A stretch of DNA of 64,000 bases from Daldinia sp. FL1419 (taxonomy: Eukaryota > Ascomycota > Sordariomycetes > Xylariales > Hypoxylaceae): contig MU623391.1 of the NCBI GenBank assembly GCA_025201765.1, positions 62,001 through 126,000 of the forward strand. Direction: 5' to 3'. The translations under genes and the position numbers were made by a program. Position 1 is the stretch's first letter. Every line of letters begins with the position of its first letter. Below the pieces are notes generated by a model, which saw nothing but the letters and a program-made list of their open reading frames with translations, made no database searches and was not told where the DNA came from. Shown piece by piece: positions 10,948-21,825 of this stretch.

Positions 10948-13350
10948 ATGCCTCCGAGTCGCCCGGCTACGACCGGTTACGAGCGCCTGGCCCAAGCTGA
11001 TCAATTCAGCGACGACGATTCTGAAGATGACCCCCTAGCTCAAAGTTCCGCCTCACTTCAACCTCAATCTGCTCCTCGTTATGCGCCCATTACACAACCG
11101 AGGCCCCATTCGGGCATGACCTCTCCGAAAGCGCTCGCGAAACTCAAGCATCAGACGAGGCGGATGCGAAGTAACTCGGGTGTTGACCTAAAAGCTATCA
11201 ACGCTCGTCTGGAGCGATGGGCCGACGAAATCGCTTCCAAGTTCAAAAGGGGGAAGGGAAGGGGTAATTTAGGCGAAGAGGAGCGCCTTGAAATTCATTA
11301 TAGCGTCTTCCAAGCCCCCCAGGGTGTTAGACCCGCGACCCCCGAAACACTCGCCGCCATGCCCGAGCCCGCCATGTCCAAAGCCGAGTTCGAAGCTATC
11401 GTCGAGAGCGTGCGTGTCGCTATCGACCAGGGTATGCATCCAAGTTTAATCACTCAGGGCAGTTCAGGAAGCTATTTCGCGCGGAATACCGACGGTAAGA
11501 TTGTTGGTGTGTTCAAGCCCAAGGACGAGGAGCCATATGCGGCCGGAAATCCGAAATGGAACAAGTGGATTCATCGAAACTTATTTCCTTGTTGTTTCGG
11601 TCGAGCATGGTAAGTACGGCGTCTAAGCGCACGCGTAAAATACGCAATAATCTAACTTCTTTACAGTCTAATCCCTAATCTCTCGTATGTGAGCGAGGCC
11701 GCAGCATATGTTCTAGATTGCCAGCTTCGTACCCACATAGTTCCTTATACCGATGTCATCTGGCTATCATCCAAGTCATTTCACTATCCGTATTGGGACC
11801 GTCGAAGCTTTTATAGGAAGAGGAAACCTCTTCCAGAAAAGCCAGGGAGTTTTCAAGTTTTCCTTAAGGGGTTTAAAGATGCCAACGTGTTTCTAAGGGA
11901 AAACCCCTGGCCAGATCAATATTGGTCCAGCTTCCGCTCAAATGATACTCACCGGCATAAGCAACGAAGGTGGGCAGAGAATTGTCGTCCGTCAAGTAGA
12001 GCTCCTCGTGATGCCGATAGTGAAAGTGAAGATGAACGAAGTAGTCCTGAACAACGCCCTCTCGGGCCTGGTAACTTTAGATGGACTGAGTCACTAAAGC
12101 AGTCGTTCCGGGAAGAGCTAGAAAAGCTCGTTATTCTAGATTATATTATGCGAAATACGGATAGAGGTCTTGATAATTGGATGGTTAAGGTCGATTGGGA
12201 AACTCAAGCAGTCTCGATCACGTCTGAACCTCCACAGTTTAACATGGACGTAGGAGAAGAAGAAGACGATGAAGAACAACCCGCAAGGCCTGTTCATTTA
12301 CCATCAAAAGGGAAACCGAGAAGTTCCAACCCCTATAAAGCCCAGAAACCCATGAATGCGGCTGGCACGAGCAAGGTCCCGGATCCTAAGATCTCTCTTG
12401 GAGCGATCGACAACTCATTATCATGGCCGTGGAAACATCCGGATGCGTGGCGAAGGTATTTTAGTCCCATTTTGCATCTTGTCTAAGAAGCTAAACTCAC
12501 TATTGATAGTTTCCCCTTCGGTTGGCTCTTCTTACCCGTCGATCTTATTGGGCGGCCTTTCTCACAGAAAACACGGGATCACTTCCTCCCGCTTCTCACT
12601 TCTACGCAATGGTGGAGTCAGACATCGCTCGAGCTACGGAAAGTCTTCCAGATCGACCCAGACTTTCAGGAAAAGATGTTCTCTCGGCAGATGGCCGTAA
12701 TGAAGGGACAGGCTTGGAATGTTGTCGAAACACTCAAAACTGCGGACCACGGTCCGCTGGAGCTTACGCGACGTGCAAGAGTATGTGTCTGGGACGACTT
12801 GGTGGAGGTTCCTGTTGCCGTCCCTATGCGGGCTACGTCGTCCGAGGCGCGTCGTAGGGCTGAACCGGAGTCCCACAGGACTATCGAAGAGGAAATGGAC
12901 ATCGGCGCGGCCAATTCGTCAGCACCTGCTAGTACTGTAGATGACCTCCTTGGGTTCTCAAGCCCGCTACCAAATCCGGGACGTTTTGAACTCGCGAGTT
13001 CCCATGAGCAATCGCCAGAACGAGGCGAACCACAGAATCCCTTTGACGCTCTATCATCCAGCGCTACCCGTCCACAACTCTCGCGCCCCCCGAGGTCAAG
13101 CTATCAGGGCCCATCACGCACGCAGATGAATATGTACACGCCCCGCAAGGAGCGCCGGTACTCCTTCGCAAATGGCAACTCGCTCGCTGCAAAGCTCCAC
13201 GGCAATGGTAGTAATTCTTACGATGAAGATGATATGGACGGGGACTTGGGATACGCCGCGGCCGAAACGATGGATGGGAACAGGAGGAAGGTGATTGTTG
13301 AGCGGCTCGAAACAGTCAAGGCTAGAAACCCCGTATTTACTTGGTGCTAA
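10948..13350 (+). CDS. LSB6: Type II phosphatidylinositol 4-kinase
   Basis: Three exons, 10948-11609, 11667-12455 and 12510-13350, splice in frame to 763 residues. Both introns (57 and 54 nt) have GT...AG ends, and the second has a GCTAAAC branch site. The first intron splits the Cys codon of GRACLIPNLSYV; the second splits the Ser codon of DAWRSFPFGW. Family landmarks are the ATP-binding GSSGSYFA (about 170-177) with VGVFKPKDEEPY, the CCFGRAC cysteine patch where type II enzymes are palmitoylated, the catalytic RNTDRGLDNW (about 381-390), and the AIDNSL...WKHPDAWR region. Type II PI 4-kinases make PI4P on endosome, vacuole and plasma membranes. The acidic, Ser-rich N-terminus and the roughly 160-residue Ser/Pro-rich tail are probably disordered regulatory parts. 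Confidence 0.93.
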
Positions 13351-13615
13351 ACGCTTACCTTACCTTACTTTGCTTTATCTACCCAACAAGCGACGATCAG
13401 CGCAGCAATGAATAAGACAAGGTCGTGGCTTGTCCCTATCTACGTACGGCACGCTTACATACGGCATCTGTCCCGGACTGTACAAGTACTAGCAAATCCC
13501 GACCTGGCCTGACAAGCCTGACAAGCCTGATCTAGCCAGAGAAAACACTTCATTTGGAAGCAAGGTTTTTATTTCCCCTCGTATTTCGCCGTTTTTATCC
13601 CCCATACGGCTCGGC

Positions 13616-13640
13616 GGAACGGAACGGAACGGAACGGAAG
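13616..13640. repeat. GGAAC pentamer tandem repeat
   Basis: Five consecutive units, the last ending GGAAG; a simple microsatellite downstream of LSB6. Confidence 0.85.
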
Positions 13641-13708
13641 AGAAAGGCAAAAACAAGGTGTAAAGCCAAAGCCACAGAAAAAGAGACATGAGAAATAATC
13701 AAAAAAGG

Positions 13709-13729
13709 GCACGCACGCACGCACGCACG
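13709..13729. repeat. GCAC tetramer tandem repeat
   Basis: Five tandem GCAC units; microsatellite. Confidence 0.85.
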
Positions 13730-13915
13730 TCTCATCATGACATGGAATGGAATGAGGGCACGGATACGGAAACGGGCATTGATTGAATTGCATGATCTTA
13801 TGTATGGGTAGACGGGGAATAAAACCGTGGATTGGTCATCGTAGTGTACAACAGCTGAAGAGCACGGACAAGAAACAGAAACAGGAAGCAGGACTGAGCA
13901 CACCAGGCACAGCAG

Positions 13916-14040
13916 CGCAGCGCAGCGTATCATATCGTAGCTCAGCTCAGCTTAGTTTAGCATAAACACAGCATAGCATCAGAGCATAGCATAAGAGCAT
14001 AGCATATAGCACAGCACGCACGGCACAGTACGGCACGGCA
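13916..14040. repeat. Degenerate AGCATAGC / CAGCG / GCACGGCA low-complexity block
   Basis: Many near copies of AGCATAGCAT, CAGCGCAGCG and CACGGCA words run into each other without a fixed period, as expected from repeated slippage. Confidence 0.6.
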
Positions 14041-17000
14041 GGTAGGCTAGCTGTGGCGAGAAGAATCTAGAGCTTCTACGCTCTACGGAGCCTACATATA
14101 AGTCGTAAGACGTACGATTTTACATATATGTGCTCATTTTTCTACGACTACAGACGCATACGTATTACGTTCATCCAGCCGTTGGGGGAAAACGTCTATC
14201 AGAGGAAGAAAAAACAAATTTAATTTTATGTATGCGCTCGAGTTTAGCTGTTACCGACACAATGGAACAGCGCCGGGCCTAACACGGGAGTTCGCACTCA
14301 GGTAATCGTAGATAATGTACGATGTACGTACCCACCCAATTTCCCATGTAGGGGGGGACGGGGGGGGGAGAGAATCATCGAAGAAGACGATTTGATTTCC
14401 TGGTCCGTGAGTTCTGAGCTATTGTACCTAATGTATCATCCAAACACCGTCCATCCGTAGGTACCCAAGCATTTAAGAACCCTAGTAAATAGACTAACCT
14501 AGGTAGTAGAGTGGTAGTAAGAGCGGTAGCAGAGAGGTAGCAGAGAGGTAGTACTAGAGAGAACGAAACAGAAGACTGTTTACCGGCCAGACGGCGGAAT
14601 CGTTTAAGCCATGCAACGCCATACCCATGCCAATGCTACTGCCATGCCGTCAAGGAGCGAGTCCCAGAAACCCAACACGCGCGGCTGTACGGTTGGGGCG
14701 GGTCGGCACTCAGGCTTACCAGGCTTACCAGGGCCCGGGAACCAATGACCAGAACGTAGTATTCTGGAAATTCGACCATCTTTGCTCCGGCTCCCCAAAA
14801 TACCACTGGGCGCGGCTACGCAAGAAACGAAGAAAAAAGAAAGAAAGAAACCAACGAGAAAAAAACACCCCTGGCCCCCCCCATGTTAATAACATGGAAT
14901 AATAATACGTACTTCATAATAATAACGAAAATAATCAGGAGATAAGGTCCTCTTACTAAGAAAAATAAAATCAAGTAAGTCACAAGCGACTGGAGAGAAA
15001 AAATACGAAGAGAAAAAAAAATGATAATAATAATACATAATACATAATAACTAGTAAAGATGCTAAAGAGCGAAAATCTCCATAATAATAAATTAAAACG
15101 GCTGACTTGAAAAGACGGTTCCGAGAGAGAGGGACAGCGTGTCAGGGTTCAGGGAAGATAAGTAGTGTAGAAGGGGACGTGGAAAAAAGAAGGGGAAAGG
15201 AAATAAAAGGAAAATGTGATATGTGACCTGTCACATTTCCAAACGCATCTGTACTATACGGACCCCAGCTAGACGAAATCCCAGCAGAGATAGGTTACCC
15301 AGCAAGATACCTCGGGACCCAGCAAACTCGTTATGGGTCTATTAACCCAGCGAAGCAGAAAAAATGCCAAAGAGGAAAAAAGAAAAAAAAGAAAAAGAAA
15401 CCACGTCAAGCCCACTTTCGACCCCCCCTCTTCCCCCCCCCGACCGAGACCCCGGACGGCCCGCGATTGGGGGTCTGCCCGAAGGACGCGCCGTCGGGGC
15501 CAACCTACCTCGACCCTGCTCGCTCCTCGCTCGCCTTGCCTTGCCTTGCCTGCCGCGCATGGACACACAAATGTCTTCCAAACTTGTTCCAAGTCCAAGG
15601 GTGTCGCGCGCGTACCACATTCCCATACATAACATACATAGCCCTCTCTTCCTGTACCCTTTTCCCATCCTCTCACCCCCTTCCCCCCTTATTTCCTCCA
15701 TTCGCGTTGCTTCCATGCGTCGACCCTGCCTTACCTATGTCGAAACGGCTGGTAAGGTCCAGTAGCGCCTCCTTGATACACCGAAGCAGAGCCCGAAAGG
15801 AGAGGGTGTGGGGAAGAGGGGTATGAGTGTTGAGGAACAAGATGGAATCGAAGGAAAAAAAGAATAGTAGAGAGAGAGAAAAAACCACCCAAAAAGGAGA
15901 CGAGAATTAAAAATAAACTTGACGTATCAGAACGAGGGCGCGGTTTTGGGGGCTCAAAGAACAGCTCATGCTGCATGTTTACATACCCGGGACTACTACT
16001 CTGCCTTGTCACCCTACTGACGTACCTACCTCGTTTCCACTATATGCGGTATCGAATTCGTACCTACCTATCAGGTCGGCGTCGATGGAATTTACTCCGC
16101 GTATCAGGAACCCATGTGTTGGATATACCAGCATTCTCCTTCGTCGCGATACGGGACAGCCTGCATGCCATGCCGCTGTATGCTCGGTGATGGGTTTCTT
16201 GGGGGAGGAGGGTAGCATGCCGCGCTGCTCGGCAGATGCTTAAAATCTACCATCGTAAGAGGCCTCCAGATGTACGTCATCGTAGGCTGGGTAGCGGCGA
16301 GGGCGGCGAGGCCAAAAAATTCAAATTCTGGATACTTATGTAGCAATATTGAAAAGCTGATCCAGAGCGACCCGAGTAGGCGGCACACCAAATCGCCTGA
16401 TGGCGTAGGTGCGTTTTGTTTCGTCGCGCTTCTCCGTGGGGAAAAGGGTATCTATCTATCTATCTATCAGACGGCAAGAGGCGAGATAGATCCTCAAACC
16501 GGTCCCGCGGAAATGTCGTCAGGCCACCCATAAGATCGACTTACCAGCCTGCTGGGTAAGAAGCCTCGTTACAGTTTCAACACTCCGGGCTCCCAAGCAT
16601 TGACTCCAAAGTCGTAACGGATATGTAAGGCGTTCCCGCGTACGCGGTAAGGCACCTTCGCCTCGCGTCTGCATGCTGCCGCACCCGAAAGGGGGTGAGG
16701 AGGGTCTGGCAACCTGTGTCCCGCCTGCTGGTAACTGAAAGACGTCTTGGCTTGGATTGACCCTGCCAATCTGCCAATCTGCCAATCAAGGGTAGCGCAT
16801 GGACGGGAGAACTGCAAGCCAATCTAGCCTCAAAAGGTGTCCAACCTAAAGTAAACTGCACTGTACGTAGACTTTCCCGCAGGGTAGTACCCTGTTTCTT
16901 ACCGACCCCTCAATTTCTAGCGTTGGTAGGCCAGCCAAGCTCCTCCGGGAAATAGATCCAGCCCTTCGGGCTGGTGGTACAAAGGCCATGTATATTCAGT

Positions 17001-20000
17001 CCCAAACTCCCCCCCCTCTGCAACCCTCCATATTCGCACGTGATGGAGATCGCTTGCGCTTGCGCCTGCGTACTATACCGTACCCGCTACAGCGGCATCC
17101 TTGTTTACGAGGGTTATTCTCTATGTACAAACACAGTATGTAGCAGCCGAGAGGGCAGTAGCCACGGCTATCGTGGATTAGCAGATTCGCAGGGTAATGA
17201 TAAGCAAGGGTCACCGTTGGCGATCATCACAGCGGAGAGTGAGGCTGGTCCCAAATTAGTCGTCGAGGCCGGCGGTTTTTTTTCCGCTATTTTTCTCTTT
17301 TAGATCCGGATACGATCACGCCTGTAGTGTCTGACCCGATACTCTGGTACACGCTAATGCATGGCTCACTAGAGTAAGACACATGATTGCGATGATGACG
17401 AAGGGGTTGACGACGGCGAAGACAGGTACAGATCAGACTGTAAGATGTTGAGATGCTCCAACGAGCTTATAATCGAGATCGCAGGTTTACCAGGAGCAAA
17501 ACTTAAACCGAAGTCCCGGAAAAGCCGACTTCAACCGTGGCCTACAGGAAGACCCGTCGCGAAGCATGAGAGTGTGTGATCCAGAGAGGCGGGCGCTATC
17601 CCAGCAGCAAGGAAAAATTGCGTGCGTGTGTAGTACTGTATGTATGAGGGCACAGAGCCTTTAACCATGTGTGGGCCTGTCCCGACCATAATCCTACCAG
17701 TAAACCAGGGGTAAACTTGCTAGCGTCGAACAACTAATGGATCTCTGGCACTCTGCTCGGCAAGAACCTCTTACCAGAGACGTGGATATTGACTTTCGCC
17801 AGCCCTAGCATTCATCACCTTTTTTACAACTTGGGAGGCCGACTATTAGTCGCTAAGATATCTAGTCTAACGTCGACGGCTTTGCTACGCTGTTCAGCAG
17901 GGAACTCTAGTCGTCGAAGCCGTAGCCGGTATAGTATTAGTACCCCCTCCTTGTTCTGCTGATGGCTAAACCCTCTGCGCCAGAGGTCGGTACGGTACTG
18001 TACTCTTCAGTCTAGAAACGTATTGGTACCGCCGTACCGGCCACTTGGAGATCGCCGCCACCCCCCCAAATTTCTAGCGTTGTCCCTCTCAATGCCATCT
18101 CCACTGCAACGGCCCGCTTTGTTCTGATCTCTTGTGATGTTAGGTATCCTTTAACCCATATTAATAGGTGCGAGGCATAATACACATCCCCTGGCGGTCC
18201 CAGAGAAGACGCCGCCCGCAGCTCCTCGTCCTAGGCCAAAAGCCAAACTAGGGAAAACGGCCAATTTGACGGTCAAGCACCGTTGCTGATTCTTAGCCAG
18301 GTTGTTAAAACTTAGTTTCCATCAGACCACAGTGGCGGTGTGAGGAAGCCATACTAAAATAAGGAAATTCCGTAATCTCTTCACCGTCCGGGTAGTCGCA
18401 CATAAGAAGCTGTGAGTAATAGTAGGCACCGCGATCGTCACGCCAATCTCGTCGTCCCAGGACCCGGGTGAGCCTGCTCCCCTCGCGCATATGTACTAAT
18501 ACTAAGTAGACGTAAATAATCCGGGCTAGCTACCTTGCGAACGAGTTACTGTAACCAGGCAGGCCATTCGAGGTCCTCATCCCTGTCGTCATGGTGGCCC
18601 GCCATGTACGTGAAATCCGTCCGTGACTGACCACATCCGTAACACGTAGATTAAAAGTCATCGGCAAGTAATATATTCTTTCTGACTCAGGCTGCATCCG
18701 GCATGGCTTACCAAAGACTTTCGTGCGTCTTTCTTGTGGTAGTAGTCAGGGGTTTTTGAAATCTAGGTAGCTTTCTGAACATCTGGCGGCAAGGTAGGTT
18801 GTAAGAATCCTAAGACGTAGCCAAGGCCTGCGAGTGTGCTAAGGGTACCCCGTTGGCGTAGCCGTCATCCTGTGTGTACTCCGTATAGGGGCACATGGAA
18901 ATGAAGCCACAACCGGTCCAGAGAGCTGGATCCCCGAACTTCCTTGATCATAGCTCTGCGGAATTCTGCTGGTTCCTCTAAAACCAGGCTAAAAATGTGT
19001 AGGCGGAGCCATTTTCATGCTCACTAAAGACTCCCTTGATTCTTATCCCCTATTGCCGCTGTCAAATCTCTTGGGTCGTCTAGAAGTTCTCCGCGCTGAA
19101 CGCGGCTGCGAATCCGTCCAAAGTTCCAAACCCTTGGTTACGGACGCATCGACTAACCAGATCTTTGTGAGAGCAACACGAGGCACAGTACAGTAAAACT
19201 GTCAGCAACTTTAAAGAAGGGGTAACTAAGAGTACCGAGAGACTACCGAATCGGTACGATCAATCACAAGCATACGTTAATTCTCATACGTGGCTGCTTA
19301 ATCCCACCTAGCCAGATATAAGACCGTTTCTGCGCTATATGTCATTCAATGCAATGTGAACCTCCGCAGCACCCAAACCAAATAGTCATTGGGCGGAGTA
19401 TATGCCAAGCATAACAAGTAAAGAAGCAGGCTTGGGCAGCAACGTCTTTCTTTCCGATGGGTAATGCAAGAGAGAGACGGGAACTAGTGCGGGTGCATTG
19501 GGTCATGGAGTGGTAGAGAGAGAGGAACAGGCCTAGGGAATTCAGATGCCTGCCCTTATGCTTCAATGGCCTATAGCTGAACTGATTTGATCAGGAAGGT
19601 CTGATGCATACATAGGGAGTAACCGTAGTACCTAGGATCGGCGAACAGCAGAAAGCTCGTGGGGTGCAAGAATTGGACGTGTGACCAATGTGGTTGTTTG
19701 ACCGGGCCATTGGCTCCACACACGCCTAAACAGCTTTATTATTTTTGCAATATACCACTTTCCACTAACGGTCCCCATGTACCTAGTGAAGAGGAGATCA
19801 GACGGCGTCTTCGTCGAGAGGGTGGTGAGCGTTGATGGTGTTTGGAAGCCCAAAACCGAGGATGCCGGACTGGATAAAAGCCATCATTCGGGAGCCTATA
19901 GCTGTTCGTCCAGGCCACACATAATCTCGAACCCATAGCCTGTTAGCTGTAAGACAGCCTCATTATATCCTCAACTAGACATTTTGCTTGGTTCCCCCTT

Positions 20001-20025
20001 AGCAGAACTGGCGCTATTATAAAAA

Positions 20026-21825
20026 ATGACTGGGTAGATGTGCCCTAAACATTAACAGAAGTGTTCTGCTCACTAAACCACCAATAGGCACGCCGACACC
20101 GAAGAGATCACCGACGAAGTGCGCGAAACGTTTCTTCACCACAACAGAATATACCAGCGTTGTTCAGTAGACCGCAGGATATATCTTGTTCCTGTTGACG
20201 AGGTCTGCACACGCCAAAGACTCCTTTTTCGAATCGGGCCCACAAACTGATATCGACGCACCTCTTTGCAGGATGAAACCATTCGCTTGCGCCTCCAGTA
20301 CGATGTTCTGGCCATGGTATTCGACGGGAGATCTATCTTTCCACCCATGGGCGCCTTGAGACGAGTACTCGACTGTGGCTTCGGAACGGGAATGTGGGCT
20401 TTCCAAGTCGCATGGGAGAATCCTAGATGCGAGGCACGTACAGTGATTTTTTGCATCGATCGTACTCCACGATTCCCCAATATCCAGGACCAACCCTCCT
20501 CGAGAAATCCTTTTCTAATATCTACATCTACGAGCGGATAACTCGTCCACCTTCTCTTGCGATGCGACAGGCTTCTGTTAGGGCTTCATGCCCAAGCCGC
20601 AGATTCGAGCTAGAAAGCCGTTGCAGCCAGCGCATTTTGACCGCAAGATTGGTTTGGTGAGCTTGATGCTAACAGTTAGATCGTGAAAAGACTTATTCAT
20701 CGGTTGAAGGCTCTTTGTTAGCTAACATTAGAGAATTTAGGTCATTGGCATCGACGTAAGCCCCCATCATTACAACCCTGAGGAGAGCGTTGAAAACCTT
20801 TACCTTAACGTCGACAACTTAAATATGCCGTAAGAATCGAATACCCCGATTATCAGAACATAATGTCTCAACTGGTCCCCTTGCAGGCTTTCCTTCCCCT
20901 CCAATCATTTCGACCTCGTAAATAGCAGACTAGTAGCCGGAGGCATTGACCGTAGCCGATGGCCAGAGTATATGCGTGATATTCTCCGGTGTTTGCGTCG
21001 AGGCGGGTGGTGCCAGATGGTTGAAATCGATTACAGCGCACAGTCCGACAATGGTACATTAACAGATGGTAAGGCGGAACGAACTCTGAAGCGAGACGCA
21101 CGTTTTCTCACCATAGGATTCATAATAGGCCACGCACTCCGCCAATGGTCAGATAAATACAGCCGAGCAATGTCGCAGCTTAAAAACGTTGAAGCGCCAC
21201 GTCGTCTGGGGCATTGGATGAGACAAGCTGGGTTTACTGACGTCGAGGAGCGAAGTACGTATCTAAGGGCTCATATATTCCTGGTTTATTCCATGCTCGC
21301 CTGGTCATTAGTCTCAACTTTGGAGCGACCCCTTAAACCATGGTTTGATCTTCGACTTGACGAGTCAGAATTCGCTAACCATTTTCTCAACAGTGATCCC
21401 GTTGCCGATGTGCGGTTGGTCTGATAGTATAGCTCCGCCGGTTTTCCCCCTTTGGATATTTGATCCTAATGTTTCTGGTAGATCAAAGAGAATTCGACAT
21501 TGGTGTAGCCAACCAAGAGAACGTCCGGTTGCTGCTCGGTTCTTTGGCCTTGTACCCGTTCACAGAGCTACTCAAGTAAGCTCAATACCGATTTAATCAA
21601 TAATGCGGCGGCAGCACACGAAATCGTTAACATCCCACAGCATGACTATTACGGAATTCCATGTCCTGGTGGCGCAGGCAAGGGCGGAAGCTTGCAACCC
21701 TGCACTCAAGGTGAGGCCTTATCCTAACCCCTCAACCGTAACATCTAAAATAGGCCGCGAGCGACGCTGATGAGTGCTTGTGTATTTATAGCCATATTTT
21801 AGGTTGTAAGTTATCCCCATTCTAA
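20026..21825 (+). CDS. LaeA/UMTA-family SAM-dependent methyltransferase, multi-exon
   Basis: Assembled by hand. Exons 20088-20202, 20272-20442, 20741-20829, 20887-21068, 21129-21254, 21394-21426, 21482-21575 and 21641-21710 join in frame. A first exon 20026-20033 (three residues) and a last exon 21754-21825 are tentative. Total is 319 residues, the usual size for the family. The product keeps the family order: an N-terminal YLVPVDEDE-type segment, motif I RVLDCGFGTGMW (73-84), motif II VIGIDVSP (from 99), FDLVNSRLVAGG, LRRGGWCQMVEID, HALRQW, HWMRQAGFTDVEER, IPLPMCGW, LALYPFTELLN and a C-terminal AQARAEACNPAL. LaeA relatives act on secondary-metabolism control or as tailoring methyltransferases; the substrate cannot be told. 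Intron 20443-20740 is long (298 nt) with a weak donor, and intron 21069-21128 is stop-free and divisible by three. No stop interrupts the model. Confidence 0.78.

Larger units (their letters stand above)
13351..20025. other. Gene-poor, low-complexity region
   Basis: About 6.7 kb without a gene I can support. 13.6-14.1 kb is packed with simple sequence. 14.8-15.2 kb is rich in AATAAT and poly-A. 15.36-15.44 kb is a purine tract followed by a C-rich tract. Frames of 90-135 codons at 15.3-15.8 kb owe their length to this bias. A 7-bp hairpin with a TTC loop lies at 16958-16974, and a CTAT microsatellite near 16450. From 17 to 20 kb composition is more balanced but frames stay short. Small exons of an unrecognised gene could hide here, as in the next feature. 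Confidence 0.5.

Noticed and set aside
15269..15826. Several frames of 90-135 codons on both strands
   Set aside because: They overlap each other in a purine/C-rich biased tract and encode low-complexity Lys, Pro or Arg runs without any domain.
16958..16974. 7-bp GC hairpin with TTC loop resembling a bacterial terminator
   Set aside because: Factor-independent terminators of this type are not expected in a fungal genome, and no gene ends here.
19800..19942. Minus-strand open stretch of about 45 codons (reading VWPGRTAIGSRMMAF and onward), divergent to the methyltransferase
   Set aside because: It looks protein-like, but I could not extend it through splice sites on either side or recognise a family; chance cannot be excluded.
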